A stretch of 64,000 nt of DNA from Treponema sp. (GCA_017470605.1 JAFUYH010000010.1:62001-126000); one strand, 5' to 3'. Counted from the stretch's first letter, positions 37,501-45,945 are shown. Numbers and translations are program-made. The notes: generated by a model not told the origin, from the sequence alone.

Positions 37501-40113
37501 ATTACAAGAAGCCTTACCAGAACTGCGGAACTGGACCTTCGTCTTGAATCAAGCGACTTGAAGGCAGGTGATACTGCAAAAATCTTTATTAAAGCACCTT
37601 ATGCGGGTGCAGGCCTTATTACAGTAGAACGCGACAGGGTCTATACAAGCAAATGGTTCTCTACAAGTAACCTTTCTACAGAGCAGACTATAGAAATTCC
37701 TTACGGACTGGAAGGAAACGGTTACATAAACGTAATGTTTACCAGAGCCGCAAATTCAGAAGAAATATTTATGAGTCCTTTCTGTTATGGTGCAGTTCCA
37801 TTTTCAATTGATAAGGACAACAGGACAAACAAGATTAAGATTGATGTACCAGAAGAAGTAAAATCAGGAACAGACCTTACCATAAAATATTCATCTTCTG
37901 ATAAGGGAAAGATTGTAGTATATGCAGTTGATGAAGGAATTCTGCAGGTTGCCGGCTATTCCATGCCAAATCCTCTTTCTGAATTCTTTAAGAAGCGGGC
38001 TCTTGAAGTTTCTACGACTCAGATTCTTGACCTTGTGCTTCCTGAATATGAAATTTTACGCGCCATGTCTGCAACCGGTGGTGGAGCCGGAATGGATGAA
38101 TTAAGCAGGAACTTAAATCCGTTTAAGCGCAAGCAGAACAAGCCGGTTGTTTTCTGGTCTGGAATTGTGGATACAGATTCTTCTGAGCATGAACTGACCT
38201 ACCATGTACCGGATTATTTTAACGGAAGCCTCAGGGTTATGGCGGTTGCTGTTTCCAGCAGGACATTGGGAGCTGCCCAGACCAGCATAAAGGCTACAAA
38301 CACCTTCATTATTTCTCCAAATACACCTCTTGCAGCAGCCCCTGGAGATGAATTTGACCTTTCCGTAACGGTTACAAACAATCACAAGGGAAGCGGAGAA
38401 AATGCAGCAGTTACATTAACTGCAAAACCTAGCAAGCACCTGGAAATTCTTGGTGATAAAACTTTCAATCTTAAGATTTCAGAAGGTAAAGACGCAACCG
38501 TAAACTTAAAGGTTCGCGCAAAGAAAGAACTTGGAGCCGCAGAAATTACATTCACGGCAAATGATTCCACAGAATCATCTAAGTTTACTTCTACAATGAG
38601 CGTAAGACCTTCCATGCCTTATCAGATCTGGATTGCATCGGGTTCTACGGACAAAAAAGAAGCCCAGGTTGATGTAAAACATTCAACTTACAGTGAATAT
38701 TCAAAAAGAAACCTTTCTGTTGCAAATATACCGGCTTCATTTATGGACGGTCTTGACTTCTACCTTGCAAATTACCCTTACGGATGTTCAGAACAGGTTA
38801 CAAGTAAGGCCTACCCTTACCTTTTTGACGATTTTGTAGAGGCAGCAGGAAAGACCAGAAAAGATGCAGAAGAAATGGTTAATTCAACTATTGCCATACT
38901 GCAATCCAGAATGAAGGATGACGGAAACATAGGCTATTGGACAAATGCCAGCCCTGCAGACCCTTACATCACCCTCTATGTTGCAGAATTCCTTACAGAT
39001 GCAAGAAACCGCAACTTCTATGTACCGGCCTCATTCTTCAGCCAGGTTCAGACTGCCGTAAGAAAAATTGCCGGAGGTTCAGAAGATTCTGATTATTCGC
39101 TTTATCTCCGAGCCTACGCAATCTACATTCTTACAAAGGGTGAAATGATTACCACAAGTTATATAGAAAGTCTTGAAAATTCCATTACCAGAAGGAATTT
39201 CAATCCTGAAAGTTATGAAGGACTTTACCTTGCCGCAAGCTATGCAATGCTCAAGCAGGATAAACAGGCAAATGCCCTTCTTGGAAAAATTAAATGGAAG
39301 AAGAATTTTGATTCATCATGGCTATATCATAACTCCCTGCATTACATTTCTACTTATATTGATGTAATTGCCCGCTACTTCCCAAGCAGAATTAAAGACA
39401 TAGACAAAGAAGAAATAGACGAGCTTTGCAGCTATATGTCTAATGCTTATTACAATTCAATGTCCACCGCCTCTGCATTAAGAGCCTTTGAAAGCTGGAC
39501 AGATTCTGCAAGTCCTGAAAATTACAAGGTATTCAGCGTGATTGGAAAAAATGAAAGTCCTGTAACGATTGCAGGAAAGCCTGTAATGAAGGCAGATTTT
39601 GCCCCAGACGCAGAAAAAATCAAGTTCATTTCAGACAAGACAATGCCTATGTACTACCAGACATTATGCGCAGGTTATGAAACCGACATTCCAGAAAAGG
39701 ACGTAAAGAGCGGAATTGAAGTTACCCGCGAATACTGCACTCTTGAAGGCGGAAAACTTTCTTCTGTAAAAGTCGGAGACGATGTAATGGTAAAGATTTC
39801 ATTCCGTTCTCTTAAAGGCACTGTAAACAACGTGGCTCTTGTAGACTTGCAGCCGGCAGGACTTGAAGGCGACATTGAATCCATCAGAAACTTCAGGGAT
39901 AACAGATGGACTCCTGATTATGTAGACATCCGTGAAGACAGGGTTGTTATTTACGCAAGTGCTACAGAAAAAATCCAGACCTTTACTTATACTGCAAAGG
40001 CAATAAACTCAGGAACCTTTGTTGTTCCTCCTATGTTTGCAGAAAGCATGTACAACAAGGACATAAGGGCAATAGGAGTTGCCGCTCCACTTAAAATTGA
40101 AGCGTCAAAATGA
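34525..40113 (+). CDS. Bacterial alpha-2-macroglobulin lipoprotein
   Basis: These periplasmic proteins trap proteases through an internal thioester. The protein has 1862 residues. The signal peptide ends in a lipobox with Cys20 (LFSC), so it is lipid-anchored. Many beta-sandwich macroglobulin domains follow. The thioester motif is intact as Cys1421-Ser-Glu-Gln1424 in a YGCSEQ context, inside the helical TED domain. The start at 34525 has an AAGGGAG site; upstream in-frame ATGs overlap the fold-back element. The gene overlaps pbpC by four bases, the known A2M-PBP1C pairing in which the trap is thought to protect a breached envelope while PBP1C repairs it. Confidence 0.95.
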   Translation: MKKKLFIILSVFSILSLFSCKKEEYKPNSGKTAPSEKLKLTCRIVEPSTWYGRETPDQLALYFDGSAAKLEDVGKSPSGTVSISPEIAGSWLWENDSSLIFQPTENWKLDTKYKISLGQNLFADNVSVKADISFTTEEFSAELNDTNFAVDPEDPNIKKVYTTISASNPMQKEEIEKFITLTLESKGSKNTVKTNIGFTVSFNKTATEAYIASDNIPMPPKTSELSVNLKAGIKCADGSAYSKHPDSDTVEVPGLSDYVRINNISHSLVKNDDNNYDQVLFIETKGDISAEELEKHLTIYMLPKDRPEQQGWEAVKNYSWYSGDPSITDLVISKSEKIQAKAIPTETPFSSTNSFKFKATPSRSLYIQLSGGLVFHGGYRLEEATSSVIKVREYPKELGILSEGTILSLSGSNKMAMYSRGVRKVYYTLSRIMPKDINHLVSMSNGNMKNFSFNNYNFNENNIAESKSFEKDIYDASDEEISYFSYDFSNDLKADSRKNLANGLFIFKVEGGGMSDKRFILVTDLGFFVKTGTDGKKDVFVQSISTGRPVQNASVSIIGLNGNSLVSIATDKNGHAILPYLSSDDYSAEHKPTAYGVKTSNDLSFMPYSERGRKLDYSNFDVGGIYGQTNPNTLTGYIFSDRGMYRPGDTVNLGLIVKAGDWDIDLSNITFECSVRDANSKTILSKQFQLDSSGFSEINFSTQDYSPTGLYTVSVYRLIQQNNRITSEYLTGTQVKIEEFLPDTLKIAASFNPLPNEGWINPGDIKGSVSLKNLFGTPAAGNEIKAQMTLSPGFPSLRRYKDYRFSDPYYKGKTFEEFLGTKTTDENGEVSFDLNTQKFEKATYCLDFYAEGYVKGGGRSVSQNARTYVSPLKYIIGYKTDGSLSYISRDSVRKVSLLAIDQNLEKTDVKNITLKIEEIKYVSTLVKQYNGQYKYQSVKKSYPLTSAKIDISKDGYEYLLPTGEGGEYKVSIIDDSELVFNTFTYSVAGTQNITRSLTRTAELDLRLESSDLKAGDTAKIFIKAPYAGAGLITVERDRVYTSKWFSTSNLSTEQTIEIPYGLEGNGYINVMFTRAANSEEIFMSPFCYGAVPFSIDKDNRTNKIKIDVPEEVKSGTDLTIKYSSSDKGKIVVYAVDEGILQVAGYSMPNPLSEFFKKRALEVSTTQILDLVLPEYEILRAMSATGGGAGMDELSRNLNPFKRKQNKPVVFWSGIVDTDSSEHELTYHVPDYFNGSLRVMAVAVSSRTLGAAQTSIKATNTFIISPNTPLAAAPGDEFDLSVTVTNNHKGSGENAAVTLTAKPSKHLEILGDKTFNLKISEGKDATVNLKVRAKKELGAAEITFTANDSTESSKFTSTMSVRPSMPYQIWIASGSTDKKEAQVDVKHSTYSEYSKRNLSVANIPASFMDGLDFYLANYPYGCSEQVTSKAYPYLFDDFVEAAGKTRKDAEEMVNSTIAILQSRMKDDGNIGYWTNASPADPYITLYVAEFLTDARNRNFYVPASFFSQVQTAVRKIAGGSEDSDYSLYLRAYAIYILTKGEMITTSYIESLENSITRRNFNPESYEGLYLAASYAMLKQDKQANALLGKIKWKKNFDSSWLYHNSLHYISTYIDVIARYFPSRIKDIDKEEIDELCSYMSNAYYNSMSTASALRAFESWTDSASPENYKVFSVIGKNESPVTIAGKPVMKADFAPDAEKIKFISDKTMPMYYQTLCAGYETDIPEKDVKSGIEVTREYCTLEGGKLSSVKVGDDVMVKISFRSLKGTVNNVALVDLQPAGLEGDIESIRNFRDNRWTPDYVDIREDRVVIYASATEKIQTFTYTAKAINSGTFVVPPMFAESMYNKDIRAIGVAAPLKIEASK

Positions 40114-42491
40114 AAGTAAAGGTTCATGACGGACTAAAAAAAATGCTGAAATCGCGGAAGGCTAAAATCTGGCTTTCTGTGATTTCAGTGCTTTTATTAT
40201 CATTGATTATTTTTTCCGCTCATATTATCTACATGAATATTTATGGAAATATTTATGACGGAATTGAATTTTCGCCTTCTTACGAAGACAGAAAGGGCAG
40301 GCTCCTGCAGGTCTTTCTTACAGAAGACGAACAGTACAGAATCTACAGACCTCTAAATGACTATCCAAAAGAATTTATAGAAGTCCTTTTGATGCAGGAA
40401 GATAAATTCTTTTATTCTCACTTTGGAATAAATCCTGTTGCCATAATAAAAGCAGGCTGGCAGACTTACGTGAAAAAATCACGGCGCATGGGGGCTTCCA
40501 CAATCACCATGCAGACGGCAAAATTAAAATACGGCATTTACACAAGGTCAATTCCGGGAAAACTAAAGCAGATTCGCAAGGCACTTTACCTTGAACTCTG
40601 CTTTTCTAAAGATGAAATTCTTGAAGCCTACCTGAACCTTGCCCCATGCGGCTATAACATTCAGGGCTTTGAAACGGCCAGCTGGTTTTATTTTGGAAAA
40701 TCTGTAAAAGACTTGAATCTTTCTGAAAACATCATGCTATGCGTGCTTCCACAAAATCCGCTGAAAAGAAGTCCCAGCCCTAAAAACACGCCTTCGGAAC
40801 TTATAGAAGCCCGGAAAGTGCTTTTTTCATCATGGATAGAAAAGCACCCGGAAGACAGAGACAAGGCCCTTTACATGGATATGCAGCTGAGCGTGGAGTG
40901 CGCCCTTCCAAATGAAGCAAGGCACTTTACGGAAATGCTGCTCTATGAAAAAAATATCCGCAGCCAGCAGCCTGTCCGCACCAGCCTGAATCTTGAAATC
41001 CAGCAGAAATGCGAAGATATTTTTTACCAGTATCTGAACAGGAACCGCAATTTTGGAATAAATAACGCGGCAATTCTTCTTGTAGACTGGAAAAACATGG
41101 AAATTGTGGCAAATATCGGTTCTGCGAATTACTATGACGACTCTATCGAAGGCAAGGTGAATGCAACAACTGCAAAACGCTCCCCGGGCTCTACATTAAA
41201 GCCTTTCATTTATGCCATGGCTTTGGAACAGGGGCTGATTCAATACCGCACAATGCTGAAAGACGTGCCTACTACCTTTAATGAATATTCGCCAGACAAC
41301 TACGGAAGTATTTTTAAGGGGCCTGTTCAGGCCTGGTTTGCCCTTGGCGACAGCAGGAATATTCCGGCAATTTATCTGGAGCAGAATCTGAAAGAGAGGA
41401 ATCTTTATGACTATATGACCCAGGCAGGAGTTACTGGTCTTAAAGAGAGGGAACATTACGGTCTTTCAATTGTTCTTGGTACAGCTGATGTTTCCATGCT
41501 GGAACTGGCAGAAATGTACTGCGCAATTCCTAACGGAGGCCTGCAGAAAGAAATAAGAAGCACAGTTCAGTCCTCACCTAAAAAAGAAAAGCGGATGCTT
41601 ACTGCCGAAAGCGCCTACATAGTAAGAAAAATGCTGGAAGAAAATGTGCCCCCCTACCAGAATAAGCCTCTGGAAATAAAAGACATCCCGGTTGCCTACA
41701 AGACAGGAACTTCAATCGGGTTTAAGGATGCCTGGTCTGCTGGAATCTTTGACCGCTACGTGCTTATTGTCTGGGTGGGAAACTTTGACGGTACAGGCAA
41801 CAATGCATTTTTAGGACGCCAGACGGCCGCTCCCCTGCTCTTTAACATTGCCTACAGCATTCTTTCTGCCACACCGCAAAATGCCCTTTTACCGCCACCT
41901 GCCTGCCCGGAAAATGTTACAGAAGTAGAAGTCTGCAGTATTTCCGGCGGCCTTCCGAATGAAAGCTGCCCTCACACCCAAAAGGCCCTTTTTATTCCGG
42001 GAGTTTCCCCGATAGAAAAATGCAAGATTCACAGAAAAATAAACATAGACATAAGAAGCGGCTACCGCACGGACGAAAGCGGAAAACCTTACGTGAAAAC
42101 TATCGTAAGGGAATTCTGGCCAAGTGATTTACGGGCCCTTTTTGAAGAAGCAGGTCTGCCCCGCATTCTTCCGCCATCCTACCCGCCTGATGATTTCCGC
42201 CTGGATTACGGCAGGCAGGGCTATCCTCCGCAGATAACTTCTCTTTTGGGAGGAACGGACTATATTTACCGCAGAAAAAGCCCGGAAAACAACAAGGTTC
42301 TTTTATATGCCGCCTCTGATGCAGACACCACAGAACTCATCTGGTTTAACGGTTCAGAATTTATAGGCAGGGCTTCTCCAAGTCAGATTCTTGAATGGCC
42401 CATAAAACCCGGGATTCATGAAATAACAGTTACAGACCAGAAAGGACGCTCTGATTCAATTACAATTTCTGTTATAGAAAGTGAATATTAA
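40110..42491 (+). CDS. pbpC: Penicillin-binding protein 1C
   Basis: PBP1C is a class A murein synthase. The 793-residue protein has one membrane segment (about 18-38), the glycosyltransferase motif QEDKFFYSHFG (about 91-101) and GASTITMQTAKL, the transpeptidase Ser361-Thr-Leu-Lys364, the SRN-containing DSRNIPAIYL and KTGTS, and the C-terminal beta domain typical of type 1C (about 700-793). It overlaps the macroglobulin gene by an ATGA junction, so translation is coupled. Length and layout match E. coli PbpC, whose neighbour YfhM is also an A2M. Confidence 0.95.
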   Translation: MKVKVHDGLKKMLKSRKAKIWLSVISVLLLSLIIFSAHIIYMNIYGNIYDGIEFSPSYEDRKGRLLQVFLTEDEQYRIYRPLNDYPKEFIEVLLMQEDKFFYSHFGINPVAIIKAGWQTYVKKSRRMGASTITMQTAKLKYGIYTRSIPGKLKQIRKALYLELCFSKDEILEAYLNLAPCGYNIQGFETASWFYFGKSVKDLNLSENIMLCVLPQNPLKRSPSPKNTPSELIEARKVLFSSWIEKHPEDRDKALYMDMQLSVECALPNEARHFTEMLLYEKNIRSQQPVRTSLNLEIQQKCEDIFYQYLNRNRNFGINNAAILLVDWKNMEIVANIGSANYYDDSIEGKVNATTAKRSPGSTLKPFIYAMALEQGLIQYRTMLKDVPTTFNEYSPDNYGSIFKGPVQAWFALGDSRNIPAIYLEQNLKERNLYDYMTQAGVTGLKEREHYGLSIVLGTADVSMLELAEMYCAIPNGGLQKEIRSTVQSSPKKEKRMLTAESAYIVRKMLEENVPPYQNKPLEIKDIPVAYKTGTSIGFKDAWSAGIFDRYVLIVWVGNFDGTGNNAFLGRQTAAPLLFNIAYSILSATPQNALLPPPACPENVTEVEVCSISGGLPNESCPHTQKALFIPGVSPIEKCKIHRKINIDIRSGYRTDESGKPYVKTIVREFWPSDLRALFEEAGLPRILPPSYPPDDFRLDYGRQGYPPQITSLLGGTDYIYRRKSPENNKVLLYAASDADTTELIWFNGSEFIGRASPSQILEWPIKPGIHEITVTDQKGRSDSITISVIESEY

Positions 42492-42500
42492 AACCTATAA

Positions 42501-42528
42501 AAAGATTCCCCATGCTGGCCGGGAATGA
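42501..42528. repeat. ATTCCC/GGGAAT dispersed repeat, copy 1
   Basis: On the minus strand this reads TCATTCCC, ten bases, GGGAATCTTT. The same ends occur at 52673-52701 with a different centre. The layout resembles dRS3-type palindromic repeats. It lies just after the pbpC stop and could help end its transcript. Confidence 0.55.
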
Positions 42529-42556
42529 TAAAAAAACCGGCAGAATATTCTGCCGG
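42529..42556 (-). terminator. Terminator of the porin-like gene
   Basis: A perfect palindrome, CCGGCAGAAT/ATTCTGCCGG (42537-42556), is followed on the minus strand by six T. Confidence 0.9.
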
Positions 42557-42603
42557 CAAAAAGGAATGGACTTAAAACTTTTTATTTTTTTACAATCAGA
42601 TTA

Positions 42604-43641
42604 TTAGAAAGAATATGTCCAGTAAACTGGGAATGCAAGAGAAGTTGTACTTCCTGCAATTGTTATATTTGCTCCAGCTCCAACTTCGTTGTTATCGTTG
42701 ATTGCAAATGTAAGGGCTGGACTGATTCCAACTTCCCATCCGTCTTCATCTGCATCAAAGTCAGATTTGAAACTTGCGGCAACAGAAACTGCAAAAGGGT
42801 CGGAAATCTGATAGCCGAAAGAAGCGCCAAGGTAGAGGTCAAAGTCTTCATCTTCATCACCACCAAGAGCAAGAACTGCATCAGCACCGATTGAAATTGC
42901 ATCTTTTTCAAATGCTACACCAACAGAAGCAAGATTTCCTGCAACATCAGCAATGCTTCCGTTGTAAGTAAATCCACCGTTGATTGTAAGGCCTTCTACA
43001 CCGATGAAAGAAACATAAGCACCGATTGAGCGGTCGTCATTAATGATATTGCGGAAAGAAGCACCAATCAAAAGAAGGTCTGCAATTTCGTATTCAGCAC
43101 CGGCATTAAGATATGGATTTGCCCAGTCATCATCACCATCAAACAAAGATGTGAAATCAAGACCGGCAGCAATTACAAGACCTTCGATAGGACGAATAAA
43201 GAGGCCCAAATCACTTCCAATGTTTCCTGCATCTGCAACATTGTCATCTTCTACAGGAAGATAAGAACCTGCAAGTGCATAAGCCTTGTGAAAACCGATT
43301 CCCAAAAGTTCAACAGGACGGAATTCGATGAAATAATCTTCAACGCTATAGCCTGCGGCAAAATTTTCCTGACCGATATACAGATAGCCATTATCATTGA
43401 GAGTTTTTTCTGTACCGATTCCAAAAAGAATATCAAGACCGAAGTCAAGTTTATCAGAAGAGTATTCTACAACAGTTTCGTTTTCAAAACCGGCAAAAGA
43501 GCCTTCGAATTCTCCTCCATTAATTTCGATGTTAACAACATCAGAAGACACAGTGTTTTCAAAAGAAACTTCCTGCGCAAATGCAGCTGCAGCAAATGCA
43601 AAGAGAGATGCAGCAAGCACCAATTTTTTTGATTTAATCAT
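42604..43641 (-). CDS. Porin-like outer-membrane beta-barrel protein
   Basis: The 345-residue protein has a clean signal peptide with an AFAQ cleavage region (about 20-23). The mature part is acidic, rich in Gly, Asp and Ala, and made of amphipathic strands, ending VYWTYSF with a terminal aromatic residue. This is the pattern of spirochaete major outer-membrane proteins, but no named family was recognised. It is likely well expressed: it has a TTGACA promoter, an AAGGGG ribosome site, a leader hairpin and a strong terminator. It is transcribed alone. Confidence 0.8.
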   Translation of the reverse strand: MIKSKKLVLAASLFAFAAAAFAQEVSFENTVSSDVVNIEINGGEFEGSFAGFENETVVEYSSDKLDFGLDILFGIGTEKTLNDNGYLYIGQENFAAGYSVEDYFIEFRPVELLGIGFHKAYALAGSYLPVEDDNVADAGNIGSDLGLFIRPIEGLVIAAGLDFTSLFDGDDDWANPYLNAGAEYEIADLLLIGASFRNIINDDRSIGAYVSFIGVEGLTINGGFTYNGSIADVAGNLASVGVAFEKDAISIGADAVLALGGDEDEDFDLYLGASFGYQISDPFAVSVAASFKSDFDADEDGWEVGISPALTFAINDNNEVGAGANITIAGSTTSLAFPVYWTYSF

Positions 43642-43653
43642 TTTTTACCCCTT

Positions 43654-43722
43654 GTTAGTTTCTACTAACTAATTAATTAAAACTAACGTTGAGATATTAT
43701 TAAATTCTTAAATCATTGTCAA
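43654..43722 (-). promoter_or_regulatory. Promoter and leader stem of the porin-like gene
   Basis: Minus strand: TTGACA (43717-43722), 17 bases, TAATAT (43694-43699). The leader holds a perfect stem, GTTAGTTT/AAACTAAC (43654-43661 and 43680-43687), ending right next to the AAGGGG ribosome site. Confidence 0.7.
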
Positions 43723-43754
43723 TAATTACAAATTAAGAAAACAATAAAAATCAG

Positions 43755-44159
43755 TTAGATTTTTCCTCTTTCTTTCAGAATAGTTTCTACGTACTCTACC
43801 ATTTCGTAAACAAGAGCATCGCAGTGAGGTTTTCTCTGACCGCCGGCCGCAGCATTTGCACGGAGCAGATCTGCACAATTCAGCATATCGCTATGGCGGC
43901 CCTGAAAATCCTTTACAAGTTTCTGAGTAGTAGCAGGATCATCAACATCAAAAAGGCCTAAAACCATAAGGCCGCCTGTAATTACACCACAGGTAATGCC
44001 AGACTTCATTCCGCCGCCAAAGGCAACTGCAAGCTTAAAGGCTGTTTCGTCATCAAGATCTAGTGACTGAGTAAAAGACATTAAAACAGACTGGGCACAA
44101 TTGTGATGAGGTTCAACAATTGCGCGGATTTCTTTTGCACGTTCAAGATATTTGCTCAT
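43755..44159 (-). CDS. C_GCAxxG_C_C family redox-type protein
   Basis: The 134-residue protein fits a small family named for its cysteine pattern. The first motif is HHNCAQSV (18-25), where Asn replaces the usual Gly of GCAxS. GGGMKSGITCGVITGG (48-63), LNCADLLR (93-100) and PHCDALV (110-116) carry the remaining cysteines. The cysteines are thought to bind a metal or form disulphides; the function is not established. A CAGGAG site lies before the ATG, within the two-hairpin element at 44170. It follows pflA on the same strand. Confidence 0.85.
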   Translation of the reverse strand: MSKYLERAKEIRAIVEPHHNCAQSVLMSFTQSLDLDDETAFKLAVAFGGGMKSGITCGVITGGLMVLGLFDVDDPATTQKLVKDFQGRHSDMLNCADLLRANAAAGGQRKPHCDALVYEMVEYVETILKERGKI

Positions 44160-44169
44160 TTTATCTGCT

Positions 44170-44242
44170 CCTGTGTAAGCCCACTGGTGGGCCGTGTTTT
44201 ATTGAAAAGCGTTAAGAAAATTGCGCAAGCAATTTTTAGCTT
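44170..44242 (-). repeat. Two-hairpin dispersed element, copy 2
   Basis: Plus-strand order: CCTGTGTAAG, hairpin GCCCAC/GTGGGC (44179-44192), GTGTTTTAT, then AAGCGTTAAG and a perfect eight-pair stem AAAATTGC/GCAATTTT closing at TAGCTT. Compared with 16723-16801, stems differ on both sides while pairing is kept. Read on the minus strand it supplies the ribosome site of the gene at 43755. Confidence 0.7.
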
Positions 44243-44248
44243 ATCCAC

Positions 44249-45022
44249 TTATTCAGACCAGCGGGTGTATTTATCACATTCAAGAATTTTCTTTGCATTT
44301 GCAACACGCTCAAGGGTAGGACTTTCAAGGTCTTTGAGGGGATATTCAATTCCCAGATCCTTGTATTTCATTGCTCCAAGACCGTGGTACGGAAGCACTT
44401 CTACCCTTTCCACATTGCCAAGAGTTCTGATAAAGTCTCTGGTCTGGATAAGATATTCGTCATTATCAGTAATTCCAGGAACAAGAACATGACGAATCCA
44501 GATTGGCTTTTTAATTTTATCCAGATAGGCAAACATTTCGCGGATATTTTTTCCACTTCTGCCTGTGAGTTTTACATGCTCCTCTTCATTAATGTGCTTA
44601 ATATCCATCAGAAGAATATCAGTTACTTCCATAAGACGCTGAAATTTTGCAAACCATTCTTTGTCAGCTTCGCTTGCGTCCGGGGCTTCTCCGTTACGGA
44701 AGGGGGCACCCGCAGTATCGATGCAGGTATTTATTCCGCGTTTTTTTGCTTCCGTAAAGAGTTCAATCAGAAAATCGATTTGAAAAAGAGGCTCTCCACC
44801 GCTAACGGTAATTCCGCCTTTGGCTCCCCAGTAGGCACGGCAAGTTTCTGCTTCTTCCAAAAGCTGCTCTACAGTATACAGTTTACCGTCCTTCATATTC
44901 CATGTATCTGGGTTATGACAGTAAAGACAACGGAGCGGACAACCTGAGAAGAAAATGATAAAACGAACTCCAGGACCGTCTGCCGCTCCAAAACTCTCCA
45001 GCTGGTGAATATAGCCTTTCAT
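44249..45022 (-). CDS. pflA: Pyruvate formate-lyase-activating enzyme
   Basis: PflA is a radical-SAM enzyme that installs the glycyl radical on PflB. The 257-residue protein has the cluster cysteines Cys28, Cys32 and Cys35 in GCPLRCLYCHNP, the GGEPLFQ motif (about 76-82) and the LMDIKH segment (about 138-143). Length is normal. Its target PflB lies about 8 kb away at 52707, so the pair is split. AAGAGG precedes the ATG, and a TATAAT box lies at 45049-45054. Confidence 0.95.
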   Translation of the reverse strand: MKGYIHQLESFGAADGPGVRFIIFFSGCPLRCLYCHNPDTWNMKDGKLYTVEQLLEEAETCRAYWGAKGGITVSGGEPLFQIDFLIELFTEAKKRGINTCIDTAGAPFRNGEAPDASEADKEWFAKFQRLMEVTDILLMDIKHINEEEHVKLTGRSGKNIREMFAYLDKIKKPIWIRHVLVPGITDNDEYLIQTRDFIRTLGNVERVEVLPYHGLGAMKYKDLGIEYPLKDLESPTLERVANAKKILECDKYTRWSE

Positions 45023-45062
45023 AAAATGCCTCTTATAAAATAATGTTGATTATACAGAAAAT

Positions 45063-45141
45063 CGGCTCTTTGTACTAGGAGGGAGGGGGGAACTTGCTGA
45101 CCTGCGTGCGGGGAACAGAGGGCGGGGTGTACGAAGAGCCG
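45063..45141. other. Long G-rich inverted repeat upstream of pflA
   Basis: CGGCTCTTTGTAC (45063-45075) pairs with GTACGAAGAGCCG (45129-45141), 12 Watson-Crick pairs and one G-T. The 53-base loop is G-rich, with GGAGGGAGGGGGG. It lies between the RluA-type gene and pflA and overlaps the pflA -35 region; it could end the first transcript or regulate the second. Confidence 0.55.
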
Positions 45142-45171
45142 GGAATACAAGGCCACATTTTGCAGTCGAAA

Positions 45172-45909
45172 CTAGCGGGAAAATGACTCCCAGGAAGCCG
45201 GCTCGGGAACTTCAAACTTCAGTTTTTCGCCGGTAAAGGGATGGGTGAACTCCAGAGTGCGTGCATGCAAACAGAGCCGGCCCAGAGGATTTTCACCTGA
45301 ACGGTGCTCCATGTCTCCTAACAGGGGGTAGCCGGCGGCCGCCAGATGCGCCCTTATCTGGTTTTTCTTTCCGGTATCAAGTTCCAGCTCAAAAAGCAGG
45401 TATTTCTTGCCGGCTTTTATCACTTTGTAGTGGGTGCAGGCCGGCTCCGTGCGGAAGGGATGCCCCTTCTTATCGGTAGCCCCTGGCTTTGGAACAAAGC
45501 CGATATTGTAAGCATTTTTGGCCAGAGGAGCATTTATCTCCCCCTCAGAACCGGGGCGGGCATCAATTTCAAAGGGCAGAACCCTCATTTTTGGAGCGCG
45601 GTATGTAAGGGCACGGTATACCCGCCCGCTTACCATTTTATGCCAGCTGTCCATGATTTTAGTCTGAGCCTTTTCTGTGAGGGCAAACATCATTACCCCG
45701 CTGGTTTCGCGGTCAAGACGGTGAACGGCATAAGGATGGTGGCGGCCGTTTGCAAGCCCGCGGGCACGCAGCAATTCTTCCAGCACAGACTGAGCCGTGC
45801 GCCCCTTAAAGCCCGGAAAAGGCACGCTTAAAATACCTTCAGGCTTATTTATAACCGCCAGATGCTCGTCGTAATATAAAATGTCAATCTTCTGATGTCT
45901 GCCTTCCAT
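45172..45909 (-). CDS. RluA-family pseudouridine synthase
   Basis: The 245-residue enzyme isomerises uridine in rRNA or tRNA. The catalytic Asp is in HRLDRETSGVMMFA (about 62-75). DEHLAVINKPEGILSVP (about 15-31) and YPLLGDMEHR are also typical. There is no S4 domain, so it is the short RluA/RluC-core type; the target uridine cannot be assigned. The ATG has no ribosome site, and a TAGAAT -10 box ends seven bases upstream, so the message may be leaderless. Confidence 0.9.
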   Translation of the reverse strand: MEGRHQKIDILYYDEHLAVINKPEGILSVPFPGFKGRTAQSVLEELLRARGLANGRHHPYAVHRLDRETSGVMMFALTEKAQTKIMDSWHKMVSGRVYRALTYRAPKMRVLPFEIDARPGSEGEINAPLAKNAYNIGFVPKPGATDKKGHPFRTEPACTHYKVIKAGKKYLLFELELDTGKKNQIRAHLAAAGYPLLGDMEHRSGENPLGRLCLHARTLEFTHPFTGEKLKFEVPEPASWESFSR

Positions 45910-45916
45910 AGCGGCT

Positions 45917-45945
45917 ATTCTATCACTTTAAGCAAGCCACGTCAT
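45917..45945 (-). promoter_or_regulatory. Candidate promoter abutting the RluA-type gene
   Basis: Minus strand: ATGACG (45940-45945), 17 bases, TAGAAT (45917-45922), seven bases, ATG. Confidence 0.5.
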
